In this document: piece after piece, positions 43,632-51,443 of the stretch | Layout: each line of letters begins with the position of its first letter | Numbering within the stretch: position 1 is the stretch's first letter | Program-made: the position numbers and the translations under genes | Notes under the pieces: model-generated | Seen by the model: only the letters and a program-made list of their open reading frames with translations | Databases searched by the model: none | What the model was told of the DNA's origin: nothing | DNA from: Halobacillus_B rhizosphaerae | GTDB lineage: Bacteria; Bacillota; Bacilli; Bacillales; Halobacillaceae | Assembly (NCBI RefSeq): GCF_046719735.1 | Contig: NZ_JAUTWQ010000008.1 | Location: 207,792 to 271,791 of the forward strand | Direction of reading: 5' to 3' | Length of the DNA stretch: 64,000 nt

Positions 43632-43633
43632 CT

Positions 43634-44560
43634 TTAAATGAAAATACCGAGCCATACGGCATTGACCATAGCGAGAATCAAGATGATTTTTTCAAAAGAG
43701 GATACTTGCTCATGATTCGTTACATCCATTTTTACGATCAGGAACATGGCTGCAATAACCATAACGACCATCCCTAATGCCCCATAAATCCGCTCTGAGC
43801 CGAGCCAAATTCCGCACAATGCAGTAATGCCGAAATAGAGCAGAGCAGGCAGCCGACTGTAAGCAAGTCCGAATTTTTCTACAGCCCAGACAACACTCGT
43901 GTTTTTTTTCGGGGAGGCTTGCTGATCGGCTTCCAGATCAGGAATGTGATGGACCATTACCCAGGCAATACAAAACAAGGCGTTAATGATTCCGTTTTGT
44001 AATACCCATTCAGGAAAGTGGTCTAAGGCGAGCCATGCACCCGCGAGTCCAAGAAATAATACGGAAGGAAAAGTCGACAGCCATTCCCCGATAAATGGTC
44101 GATAGCTGAATTGAAAAGGTGGAAGCGAGTACGAAATTGACCCCCATAGTCCAATCGCAAGAAGTATTGCGAGCTTGTAGTAGCCGAAAATAGCGAGGGC
44201 AAGAACGACCATGCCGAGCACAAGCATTAGAATTTTAGCAAACTTCCAGAGGGAACTAGAGGAAATGAGTCCAGTCTGGATCACGCGGCTGCCGCCTGAT
44301 AGAATACCGGGGCTGTGAGCATCGGTTCCTGACAGGTCATCGACATAATCATTTAACGCGTGGGTCAGCACCCCGTGAATAAGAAAGGCCCCAAAAATAA
44401 GCATGAAAAATAAACGGACCCATTCGTAAGTAGGTATGGTGAAATACAAGACTAGAGGAAGGACGGTGGATACGATAGTAGCTACACTGGAGGAAATTAC
44501 AGCAATCGAGCGTAGTAATACCCAGCCTCCTTTGAGTCTGGCGAGTGCGTGATTGGTCAT
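43634..44560 (-). CDS. UbiA-family prenyltransferase (308 aa)
   Basis: About eight to nine membrane helices. The first Asp-rich motif is NDYVDD at residues 70-75 and the second lies around HHIPDLEADQQ near 208, which bind the prenyl diphosphate via Mg2+. Family members prenylate quinone precursors such as DHNA (MenA) or other aromatics. The gene is not beside other menaquinone genes, so the acceptor is uncertain. AAAAGGAG precedes the ATG. Its start region faces that of the FAH gene. Confidence 0.85.
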   Translation of the reverse strand: MTNHALARLKGGWVLLRSIAVISSSVATIVSTVLPLVLYFTIPTYEWVRLFFMLIFGAFLIHGVLTHALNDYVDDLSGTDAHSPGILSGGSRVIQTGLISSSSLWKFAKILMLVLGMVVLALAIFGYYKLAILLAIGLWGSISYSLPPFQFSYRPFIGEWLSTFPSVLFLGLAGAWLALDHFPEWVLQNGIINALFCIAWVMVHHIPDLEADQQASPKKNTSVVWAVEKFGLAYSRLPALLYFGITALCGIWLGSERIYGALGMVVMVIAAMFLIVKMDVTNHEQVSSFEKIILILAMVNAVWLGIFI

Positions 44561-44725
44561 TTATCTTCGCTCCTTTTCTGGATGATATTTACATTATCTC
44601 ATGCTCAGGTCTATCTAACTATGGTTTTTGGAAAATTTACCAAATTGTTTTTTGTCGACGAGAGAGAAGGAAATAAGCAGAAAGATATCGAAATAGTTGC
44701 TGAGTACGAAGAGAGGAGAAATAAG

Positions 44726-45484
44726 ATGAAATATTTAAGATATCGTAAAGACGGTGCCGTTTGTTTTGGAATTCTGGAAGGAAAAACGGTAACGAAACTG
44801 GATGGAGATTACATACAAGGGAGCGTGAATAAACTTGAGGAAAGCTTCCCGCTTGGCGAAGTGCAAATTCTGCCTCCAGCGCTGCCTGGCCAGCTGATCG
44901 CGATTGGTCTGAATTATGAACTTCATGCAGAAGAAACCGGCAAACCTATACCAGAGGAACCGATGATGTTTATGGCTTCTCCAACGGCCGTTATTGGGGA
45001 AGGCGATACGATCCAGCTGCCAAATCGTGATCACCGAATTGATTACGAAGCAGAACTCGTCATCGTAATAGGGAAAGAAGCGAAGAATTTGAGTCGAGAA
45101 AACGCTTTGGATCACGTGTTCGGCTACACATGCGGCAACGATGTGTCCGACCGTCATCTCCAAAAGAAAGACGGCCAATTCACCCGTGCTAAGTCTTTCG
45201 CCACTTATAAACCGCTCGGCCCTGTCATCGAAACGGACCTTGACCCTAACCACGTATCGATCAAAAGTGTAGTGAACGGAGAAGCCAAGCAAGATTCCAA
45301 TACCAATGATTTAATCCACGACATCGAGCAGCTGCTCGTGAAAGTAACCGAGGTCATGACACTGAACCCAGGAGACGTTATTTATACCGGCACCCCATCA
45401 GGCGTCGGCCCCCTGTCTCCAGGTGATAAGGTGGTTGTCGAAGTAGAAGGAATTGGGAAGCTGACGAACAAGGTGGAAGGATAG
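44726..45484 (+). CDS. Fumarylacetoacetate hydrolase-family protein (252 aa)
   Basis: FAH fold: short N-terminal domain, then PGQLIAIGLNYELHAEE, DYEAELVIVIGKEAKN (Glu ligands), YTCGNDVSDRHLQKKDGQF, RAKSFATYKPLGP and YTGTPSGVGPLSPGD. Such proteins hydrolyse or decarboxylate 2-oxo acids (acylpyruvates, oxaloacetate, HHDD). The frame is open from 44549, but the ATG at 44726 has AGAGGAG 7 nt before it and begins the conserved sequence. Single gene with a terminator at 45501. Confidence 0.88.
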   Translation: MKYLRYRKDGAVCFGILEGKTVTKLDGDYIQGSVNKLEESFPLGEVQILPPALPGQLIAIGLNYELHAEETGKPIPEEPMMFMASPTAVIGEGDTIQLPNRDHRIDYEAELVIVIGKEAKNLSRENALDHVFGYTCGNDVSDRHLQKKDGQFTRAKSFATYKPLGPVIETDLDPNHVSIKSVVNGEAKQDSNTNDLIHDIEQLLVKVTEVMTLNPGDVIYTGTPSGVGPLSPGDKVVVEVEGIGKLTNKVEG

Positions 45485-45500
45485 AAATATATGATGGTGT

Positions 45501-45528
45501 CTCGCTCTGATTGAGCGGGGCATTTTTC
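45501..45528 (+). terminator. Terminator of the FAH-family gene
   Basis: CTCGCTC (45501-45507) pairs with GAGCGGG (45513-45519) around TGATT, followed by GCATTTTTC. Confidence 0.7.
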
Positions 45529-45545
45529 TTGTTGTTGAGGGGAGG

Positions 45546-45657
45546 TTTATTTGCGGTAATGTGCATTTATTTGCTGAAATCGAGATTTATTTGCGTAAAC
45601 AGAAATATATTTGCGGAAATCATCCTTTTATTTGCTAAAACAAGAATTTATTTTGCA
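45546..45657 (-). repeat. Six-unit 20-bp-period array 2, next to the NERD gene stop
   Basis: Units begin at 45546, 45566, 45586, 45606, 45627 and 45647: TTTATTTGCG, TTTATTTGCT, TTTATTTGCG, TATATTTGCG, TTTATTTGCT and TTTATTTTGCA. Periods are 20, 20, 20, 21 and 20. The bases after each unit tend to read G-A-A-A, so the full unit looks like a degenerate 20-mer. The array ends 6 bp from the NERD gene stop codon. Confidence 0.85.
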
Positions 45658-45663
45658 AACCTC

Positions 45664-46620
45664 TTAATCTTCATAAATGAGTTGGTAGCAGCTCCCTTTG
45701 TTTTTACCGCTGCGCCGTGCTTTTAAAGAAGTTAATATGCGACTAGCAATGTAAATGGAGTCAATGAGCAAAAAATCTCTTAATTTAGCATTAGTAATTT
45801 CCGGTCCAAAAAGAAGGTAGTAATCTCTAATGGCAATTTCATGAGCGATTCTCGAGCGATGGCCACACTTCATGCATTTCCAATAACCTCTTTTCCTGTT
45901 CATAGGAAGACGCGAGCATTCTTCGCAAAAGACACCTCGACGTATATCAAGAGGATTTATTTTTAACTGAGAGAGAAAGATGAAGTTTCCTGGAGTATGT
46001 TTAGTGAGGAGGGCAGAGGTGAGCAAGTGGATTTGTTCTTCAGTGAGATGCTCTTCGGAAAATTGACTGGTAAGCTCGTTAATTTTCTCAGGAAGATTGT
46101 CTGTTCGAACGACGATATCCAGTTCGGGGTCATCAGAAGAGAGGATGGACCTGGGGTTGCTGCTGGCGACCAAGGTAAGAATCGGCAGCGAGGGAAGATG
46201 ATGATGAGAAAGCCATTTCGCTAGCTGAAGTTTATGCCGTCTAACTTGTATGACGGGATTAGCGAAAGCTTCCTGCGCCTCATTAAGGGTGCGGAGAAGC
46301 TGATTGAAATGCTGATCAAAATGAAGTCTGCCTGCGATATTTTTGGCTTCAATAATAAGAATCCACTTTGAGGTTAAGATGAGTGCATCGATTTGAAAAA
46401 AGTGGCTGCCGTCAGTTAAGCGAAGATCGTGGAAAATAAGATGATTACTGGGGAGAAAGCTGAGGGGATAAGAGAGGGAAAGTTCTCCCTTATAGCCAGC
46501 GAGTCTTCTGGTTAAGTTCTCATTCGCCTCTTCATAACTAGGGTGAGAAGGGTTAAGTCTTCGTACGAGAGCTTGAAGTTGCTGGATCTCCTGCGGGAAT
46601 TCTAATTTTTTTACAATCAT
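45664..46620 (-). CDS. NERD-domain nuclease-related protein with zinc ribbon (318 aa)
   Basis: The NERD domain (about residues 38-150) belongs to the restriction-endonuclease-like fold. GYKGE, FQIDALILTSKWILIIEAKN (active-site Asp and Glu-x-Lys) are visible. A zinc ribbon follows at about 233-257 (CEECSRLPMNRKRG, CMKCG). No signal peptide. AAAGGTG precedes the ATG. Nuclease activity in this family is predicted, not generally proven. The gene is flanked on both sides by 20-bp-period arrays, the only gene in the window with that arrangement. Confidence 0.87.
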   Translation of the reverse strand: MIVKKLEFPQEIQQLQALVRRLNPSHPSYEEANENLTRRLAGYKGELSLSYPLSFLPSNHLIFHDLRLTDGSHFFQIDALILTSKWILIIEAKNIAGRLHFDQHFNQLLRTLNEAQEAFANPVIQVRRHKLQLAKWLSHHHLPSLPILTLVASSNPRSILSSDDPELDIVVRTDNLPEKINELTSQFSEEHLTEEQIHLLTSALLTKHTPGNFIFLSQLKINPLDIRRGVFCEECSRLPMNRKRGYWKCMKCGHRSRIAHEIAIRDYYLLFGPEITNAKLRDFLLIDSIYIASRILTSLKARRSGKNKGSCYQLIYED

Positions 46621-46707
46621 GAAATCACACCTTTCCAGCTATTGAATTAGACATGTTCCTAGCAAAATCCTGCTGAGAAGGCGTGATATTTATATGAGCG
46701 GTTAGGC

Positions 46708-46818
46708 GTTATTTGCGGGATAGATAGATTTACTTGCGGTAAATGAGTTTTATTTGCGAAAAACAGAATATATTTGCGCTAAATCTGAAATATTTGCAAA
46801 AATGCTCATTTATTTGCG
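46708..46818 (-). repeat. Six-unit 20-bp-period array 3, between aadK and the NERD gene
   Basis: Units begin at 46708, 46729, 46749, 46769, 46789 and 46809: GTTATTTGCG, TTTACTTGCG, TTTATTTGCG, TATATTTGCG, AATATTTGCA and TTTATTTGCG. Periods are 21, 20, 20, 20 and 20. The right end is 21 bp from the aadK stop codon. Orientation relative to the adjacent minus-strand gene end is the same as in arrays 1 and 2. Confidence 0.85.
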
Positions 46819-46839
46819 AATCAACCACACCCACAAAAA

Positions 46840-47685
46840 TCAGTCCCCTGCATCCCCACGCACCCACTTCAAATAAGCAAAGACCTCCTCCTCAACCGGC
46901 CGCTCATAATCAAGCGCATCCCCTACTACAGAGCCTAGCTCACAGAACAGTTCAACCATCGCAAACAGACCGTCCCACATCGATTCATAGTCACCGCCAG
47001 CATAAGTCGCAGCATACCGAGTCCAAACGTCATCCTCAAGATAATGTTCAAAATATTTCCCTTCACTGCCGACGCTCACGCTGAAATCAGTTCGGACGCC
47101 GATATACCAGCTGACCATTCGCTTAAGGGCAGAACGGACGGGACCTTCCATCATCGATTTTGCATAAGGAAGCTCGCGGCGCCACAGTCCTTTGGCGACA
47201 TAGGTGCTGACCCACCAGAATTCATTGGCATGACCGGAAAACTCTTTCCGAGAAGGTTTTTTTACAAGGTAATCTGCATCACTGGGCTCGGGCAGGTCAG
47301 GCAGGCGGTCGTCTTTATCTAATAGAATGCGGCTGAGGCTGTCGAAGGTTTCCGGCAGTTGATCGACCAGCGTGAGGTCAAGTCGGTTCCCGTCGGTAAA
47401 CTTCATTAAATAAGCGAACCGGTGCGGATTATCCTTATCTTCCGGATACAGCTGCATTTCATCCGGCATCTGCATGATCAGGCGTTCCCCGAAAATGTCC
47501 ACCCAGGAGTGATCGGCCGTAAATGAGGCCAGGTCCGTGACAAAACAAACTATGTCATAATCCTGAAACTTATCGCGGGGAGCCTTTGAATTGACGCGGG
47601 ACCCGTTCATCATGACGGCGCGAATCCTTTCATCGTCCCGGGCAGCAGTTAAAATTAATTCCATCATCTCTTGGTCTGAGCGCAT
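46840..47685 (-). CDS. aadK: Aminoglycoside 6-adenylyltransferase (281 aa)
   Basis: Transfers AMP from ATP to the 6-OH of streptomycin. The nucleotidyltransferase motif is MMNGSRVNSKAP with DKFQDYDIVCFV providing the metal-binding Asp pair (DxD), then IFGERLIMQMPDEM, GNRLDLTLV and EFWWVSTYVAKGL, in the order found in B. subtilis AadK (284 aa). The ATG at 47685 is preferred because AGAGGTG immediately upstream overlaps the alternative GTG at 47694. It follows the RDD gene by 12 bp and is probably in one operon with it. Confidence 0.92.
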   Translation of the reverse strand: MRSDQEMMELILTAARDDERIRAVMMNGSRVNSKAPRDKFQDYDIVCFVTDLASFTADHSWVDIFGERLIMQMPDEMQLYPEDKDNPHRFAYLMKFTDGNRLDLTLVDQLPETFDSLSRILLDKDDRLPDLPEPSDADYLVKKPSRKEFSGHANEFWWVSTYVAKGLWRRELPYAKSMMEGPVRSALKRMVSWYIGVRTDFSVSVGSEGKYFEHYLEDDVWTRYAATYAGGDYESMWDGLFAMVELFCELGSVVGDALDYERPVEEEVFAYLKWVRGDAGD

Positions 47686-47697
47686 TTTATTCACCTC

Positions 47698-48138
47698 TTA
47701 ACGAATATATTTTTCAGCCACTTCCATGGACCATTTTGAATCGTAAGCAACATATGTACCGGCAATCAAATCATGAATCGAGCGGCGGTCGTAGCGAATT
47801 CCTACCATAAACGCGCTGACAATCAAACCAATGCCAATCGTCACCCCATAAACCAGTCCGCCGACCCCGCAGCGCAGAAGCATCGTCCAAATCGTTACAT
47901 TGTCTCCGGATGTTTTCACAATACGGATGCCTAACAACTTCTTCCCTATCAAATATCCGTTCCAAAACACTGGAACAAGAAGGACATATAAAAGACTTAG
48001 AATGTCTGTGAAATTGTACTCATCCCTATGAAATTCTCCATAAACGGCCAGCGTCATCAAGCCGAATACAGTACCGACAATAATCGCGTCTAATAAATTT
48101 GCGACTGCTCTCACCCAGAATCCGGGCCTTTCTTCCAT
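47698..48138 (-). CDS. RDD-family membrane protein (146 aa)
   Basis: Three membrane helices with the family Arg-Asp-Asp pattern as RAVANLLDAIIVG (Arg12, Asp19 region) and the C-terminal DRRSIHDLIAGTYV. AGGAGG lies before the ATG at 48138; the frame extends to 48156 without support. RDD proteins are small transport-related proteins of mostly unknown substrate. It precedes aadK in the same transcript. Confidence 0.82.
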   Translation of the reverse strand: MEERPGFWVRAVANLLDAIIVGTVFGLMTLAVYGEFHRDEYNFTDILSLLYVLLVPVFWNGYLIGKKLLGIRIVKTSGDNVTIWTMLLRCGVGGLVYGVTIGIGLIVSAFMVGIRYDRRSIHDLIAGTYVAYDSKWSMEVAEKYIR

Positions 48139-48267
48139 GTGAATCCTCCTCTCCATTTTTAATTAGCTTACTAAAAAATGGTTAAAGTTGTACAATATTA
48201 TCTTGCTCTTTACGTTAAGGTCAATGATAAACTAGAAGCATAATGAACGAAAAGGGAGGCATCTCGA

Positions 48268-48645
48268 TTGAAGACGATTTCTGAAGCGGCGCGCGAATTT
48301 GCTGTTTCCAGCCGCACTATTCGTTACTACGAGGAAATCGGTCTGCTCAAGCCGGTCAGGTCGAGCACGAATCGACGGCTGTATTCGAAGAGTGAGATGG
48401 CCAGACTGAAGCTGATTTTTCGCGGGAAAAGGTATGGGTTTTCTTTAGATGAGATCAAAGAAATGGTGCTGTTATTCGAATCCGATCATTCAGGAAAAAA
48501 ACAGCTGGAGCGGACGGTGGAATATGGGACGAAGCGTATTGCTGAGATCGAAAGCACGATTGCTGAATTTGAAGCGTTAAAGTCAGAAATGGAAGGTTTA
48601 ATGGAACAATTTCAGGCAAAGCTCCAACAATTTGAGGGGGAATAA
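48268..48645 (+). CDS. MerR-family regulator (125 aa)
   Basis: N-terminal winged helix (TISEAAREFAVSSRTIRYYEEIGLLKPVRSSTNRRLYSK) and a coiled-coil dimer helix (about 82-120). No cysteine sensor residues are visible. TTG start with AAGGGAGG upstream. The next gene is an acyl-CoA dehydrogenase; MerR proteins of this size control fatty or branched-chain acyl-CoA catabolism in Bacillus (LiuR type), so local regulation is plausible. Confidence 0.87.
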   Translation: MKTISEAAREFAVSSRTIRYYEEIGLLKPVRSSTNRRLYSKSEMARLKLIFRGKRYGFSLDEIKEMVLLFESDHSGKKQLERTVEYGTKRIAEIESTIAEFEALKSEMEGLMEQFQAKLQQFEGE

Positions 48646-48649
48646 GAGT

Positions 48650-48730
48650 ATGAATCGTTCGCAGCTTCTGTCAGGAAACGTCTCGGGAAAAATAATAAAC
48701 CACTCACGTCGGGAAGGGAGACGAGGGTAA
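48650..48730 (+). CDS. Possible 26-aa leader peptide, overlapping the next start
   Basis: An ATG at 48650 with GAGGGGG upstream opens a 26-codon basic frame (MNRSQLLSGNVSGKIINHSR...) whose TAA overlaps the ATG of the acyl-CoA dehydrogenase (TAATG). Overlap of this kind supports translational coupling, but a frame this short can arise by chance. Confidence 0.3.
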   Translation: MNRSQLLSGNVSGKIINHSRREGRRG

Positions 48731-50406
48731 TGAAAGTGCTGCAGGAGAAGGAACAACGTGGGAGCCGAAACTTCTTTGAGGAAGATGAAATACTTCAGAC
48801 GATATTAGAAGAGCAGCTTACCGGTGGTTTTCTTGACTATGCAAAACGAGAACTGATGATTTTCGGTAAACAATGCGCCAATGAGATCGACGAACGTGCG
48901 AAGCATACAGACAGAGAGGGTCAGCCGCATCTAATCTCCTATAACAAATTTGGTGAGGAAGTATCCGAGGTCTGGGTAAATGAAGGGTATAAACAAACGG
49001 TTAAAGAGACTTATAATACCGGCATTGTCGGTTATATTCATAAAGAAATTCCCGAGCTCGGCCACTCCGGTACCTACACGTACAGCTTTGCCCAGGGGTA
49101 TTTGCTTTCCCAGACCGAACCCGGATTTTACTGCCCGGTCACACTCACGATGGCGACCGCTTACTTATTGGAACATTATGCGGATCGGGAATTGAAAGAC
49201 AAATTTTTGCCGCATGTGTGCTCTACTGGTGAAACCCCCCTGTATGAAGGCGCCACTTTTCTAACTGAGCGGCAAGGCGGATCAGATGTGGGGGCGAACG
49301 TTGTAAAAGCTGTCCAGAATGGCGATCATTTTCGCTTATATGGAGAGAAATATTTTGCTTCCAACGCCGGCATGTGCGGGGTCGCTATGGTGCTTGCGAG
49401 AAAAGAAGGAGCACCTGTGGGTTCAAAAGGGCTCACTCTCTTCGCTGTCCCATGGCGTAAAGAAGAGGATGATACTCTTAACAACCTGCGAATTCGCCGC
49501 TTGAAGGATAAGCTCGGTGTCCGTGCAGTTCCTTCGGCGGAGGTGGAATTTGATGGTGCAGAAGCTTATGTTGTTGGTGATCCTGACCGTGGGTTTTACT
49601 ATATGATGGAAGCTCTCAATCTCTCGAGGATCTGCAATGCGACAGCATCGCTTGGCATTATGCGCCGCGCTTACACAGAGGCGCTAGAGTATGCGGGACG
49701 AAGAGATGCATTTGGGAAGCGGCTGACTGAGTATCCCATGATTAAAGATACCCTTGTCAGGTTGAAAGCGAAGCTGCATGCCGAAACGGCTGCCACTTTC
49801 GATTTGATTAAGCTTTTTGAAATAGTGACAGACGGCTTTGCCACCGAGGAACAGGTCATTCTCAACCGTTTGTATATTGCCATTATGAAAAAAGAAACAG
49901 CTGAGCAGGCGATCAATTTTTCACATGAAGCAATCGAAATGCACGGCGGCAATGGCTACATCGAAGATTTTGTTACACCCCGGCTGCTGCGGGATGCGCA
50001 AGTGCTGACCGTCTGGGAAGGAACCGCAAATATTCTCGGACTCGAACTCGTGCGTCTCGTTCATAAATACAACGCTCATCAGCTCTTCGCTAAAGAAATG
50101 CATCAGCGCTTGAAACGGCTGCCAGATTTTGATTTAAAGGAAGTTATCAAGGATCAACTGGATTTGCTGGAAGCGGATCTGCAGGCATTTGCGGGATTTG
50201 ACGAAGCGTTACAAACCTTTGAATCAAAAGCGATGGCGAGAAAGATGGCGCTCGTTTATGAAAGCGTCGTCGCTGTTGAATGGGCAGAGAAGTACGGCGG
50301 GAAATTTACACAGCTGGCGGAGATTTTTTTAGAAGATGCCTGGTCGCTGAGACCAGTCGGAGGGAAAATGAAGACGGTTGAATATTTCGATTCAATAGGA
50401 ATCTAA
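48730..50406 (+). CDS. AidB-like acyl-CoA dehydrogenase (558 aa)
   Basis: FAD-dependent acyl-CoA dehydrogenase fold, with an N-terminal extension and a C-terminal helical domain as in the ~550-600 aa AidB/large ACAD group. Visible blocks are TERQGGSDVGANVVKA, RLKDKLGVRAVPSAEVEFDG, GRRDAFGKRLTEYP and MHGGNGYIEDFVTPRLLRDA with VWEGTANI. The substrate is unknown: longer acyl-CoA or, for AidB itself, an alkylation-linked role. GGGAG precedes the ATG. Probably controlled by the upstream MerR protein. Confidence 0.88.
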   Translation: MKVLQEKEQRGSRNFFEEDEILQTILEEQLTGGFLDYAKRELMIFGKQCANEIDERAKHTDREGQPHLISYNKFGEEVSEVWVNEGYKQTVKETYNTGIVGYIHKEIPELGHSGTYTYSFAQGYLLSQTEPGFYCPVTLTMATAYLLEHYADRELKDKFLPHVCSTGETPLYEGATFLTERQGGSDVGANVVKAVQNGDHFRLYGEKYFASNAGMCGVAMVLARKEGAPVGSKGLTLFAVPWRKEEDDTLNNLRIRRLKDKLGVRAVPSAEVEFDGAEAYVVGDPDRGFYYMMEALNLSRICNATASLGIMRRAYTEALEYAGRRDAFGKRLTEYPMIKDTLVRLKAKLHAETAATFDLIKLFEIVTDGFATEEQVILNRLYIAIMKKETAEQAINFSHEAIEMHGGNGYIEDFVTPRLLRDAQVLTVWEGTANILGLELVRLVHKYNAHQLFAKEMHQRLKRLPDFDLKEVIKDQLDLLEADLQAFAGFDEALQTFESKAMARKMALVYESVVAVEWAEKYGGKFTQLAEIFLEDAWSLRPVGGKMKTVEYFDSIGI

Positions 50407-50440
50407 AAGCCATGCAGCAGGAGCGCTGTATGGCTTTTTT
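50405..50440. terminator. Terminator between convergent genes
   Basis: AAAAGCCATGCAGC pairs with GCTGTATGGCTTTT through one G-U, then a T-run. The first base pairs overlap the acyl-CoA dehydrogenase stop. Confidence 0.8.
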
Positions 50441-51016
50441 CTAAACAAACAGAAACCGGACCCAATAACCGATCAGTTTCACATATTCTGTGAAAACAGT
50501 CCGGTTCTCGTGCTTGTTCAGTCCGTCTTCCGGATGGAAATAAGAGGAGCTGAACGAGTAGGATAAATCAAAATCGTCGCCATATACCTGTTCGAAGGTA
50601 TATTTACTGCGGCGGGAGTGGTAATCACTGGTTACGATAATGGCAGAATGTAAATCCTGTTCCTGCATAATTTTTTTGGAAAATAAGGCATTTTCATATG
50701 TACTGGTGGCATTCGGCTCTTCTAGCAATGCGCTCCTGGGTATGCCGGCCTCCATCGCGGCTTGTGGGGTAGTCGCAGGCTCATTGGAATTGGTGAGAAC
50801 CACTTGATCAGCCATTCCTTCGTGGTAAAGTTCAGCTGCCTGCTGCAGCCGATCATCAGCTCCACTTAAGAGAATGATGGCATCAGAAGGCTTGGGATTA
50901 CTATCCGCGATTAGAAATCCGGGACCTAAAATAAACAAGGTCACTACTCCGGAAAGGCCGAGTAGGAACACAGCTGCCAAAATAGATAGAATAATTTTCT
51001 TAGTCTTAGAAATGGT
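50441..51016 (-). CDS. YdcF/ElyC-family (DUF218) protein with N-terminal anchor (191 aa)
   Basis: One membrane anchor (about 8-32, ILSILAAVFLLGLSGVVTLF), then a DUF218 domain: KPSDAIILLSGADDRLQQA, DQVVLTNSN, PNATSTYENALFS and AIIVTSDYHSRRSKYTF. The family includes ElyC/SanA, linked to envelope polysaccharide synthesis. The TTG at 51016 is the likely start because AAAGGA lies about 9 nt upstream; the frame runs to 51121 without a site. Confidence 0.82.
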   Translation of the reverse strand, partial: TISKTKKIILSILAAVFLLGLSGVVTLFILGPGFLIADSNPKPSDAIILLSGADDRLQQAAELYHEGMADQVVLTNSNEPATTPQAAMEAGIPRSALLEEPNATSTYENALFSKKIMQEQDLHSAIIVTSDYHSRRSKYTFEQVYGDDFDLSYSFSSSYFHPEDGLNKHENRTVFTEYVKLIGYWVRFLFV

Positions 51017-51156
51017 CAAAATGATAGATCCTTTCGGTGGAAAATAGGTAAAGGGATGTTGATCGTTACATTTCCTATTTATACCCTTTTCAAACCGGAA
51101 AGTAAATCTTCCTATTAACATTAATTGGATATGAGTAGTTTTATAGACATTTCAAT

Positions 51157-51370
51157 CGCGGGCAGCTGGTGTGTTATTCCCCCGTAGAAGTCTCTGTGTA
51201 TTTCCTGCTTTAGAATGGTGTGTATTTTTCTGTTCATCAGTAGTGAAAGCTTAATAAAATTAAAAGTCTATACCTTATGAGAAGGGAAATGCTGCCTTAT
51301 GAAGGACAAAAAAATCCGAATGATGTTGGAAAATTCATCATTCGGATTTAATATTGGCTAAAGGACTTCA
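51157..51370 (+). repeat. Dispersed intergenic element, copy 3 (decayed)
   Basis: In the 427-bp gap before the beta-glucosidase gene, 51157-51219 retains GCGGGC, AGAAGTCTC, TGTATTTCC and TAGAATGGT of the core, but most of the apical stem is missing. TTTTTCTGTTCATCAG after it matches copy 1. The terminator-like hairpin at 51312-51349 and the end TTTAATATTGGCTAAAGGAC match copy 1 (TTTAATAATGGCTAACAGAC). It is therefore an internally deleted copy. Confidence 0.6.
51312..51349. terminator. Hairpin after the beta-glucosidase gene
   Basis: AAATCCGAATGATG pairs with CATCATTCGGATTT across a 10-nt loop. It resembles the hairpin at 28653 in sequence and can end the bglX transcript. Confidence 0.75.
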
Positions 51371-51443
51371 GTCCCTGTCTCGTTTTTATGTTTTGTAACC
51401 TCGTTGCCTAATTCACCGCTCTTTTTGCCCTGTCCGCTTTTCG

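Noticed and set aside
45511..45726. 71-codon plus-strand frame over array 2
   Set aside because: Generated by the AT-rich repeat array; no ribosome-binding site and antisense to the NERD gene end.
46743..47084. 113-codon plus-strand frame over array 3 and the end of aadK
   Set aside because: The codons derive from the TTTATTTGCG repeat and the antisense of aadK; composition is low-complexity Pro/His/Gln with no start signal.
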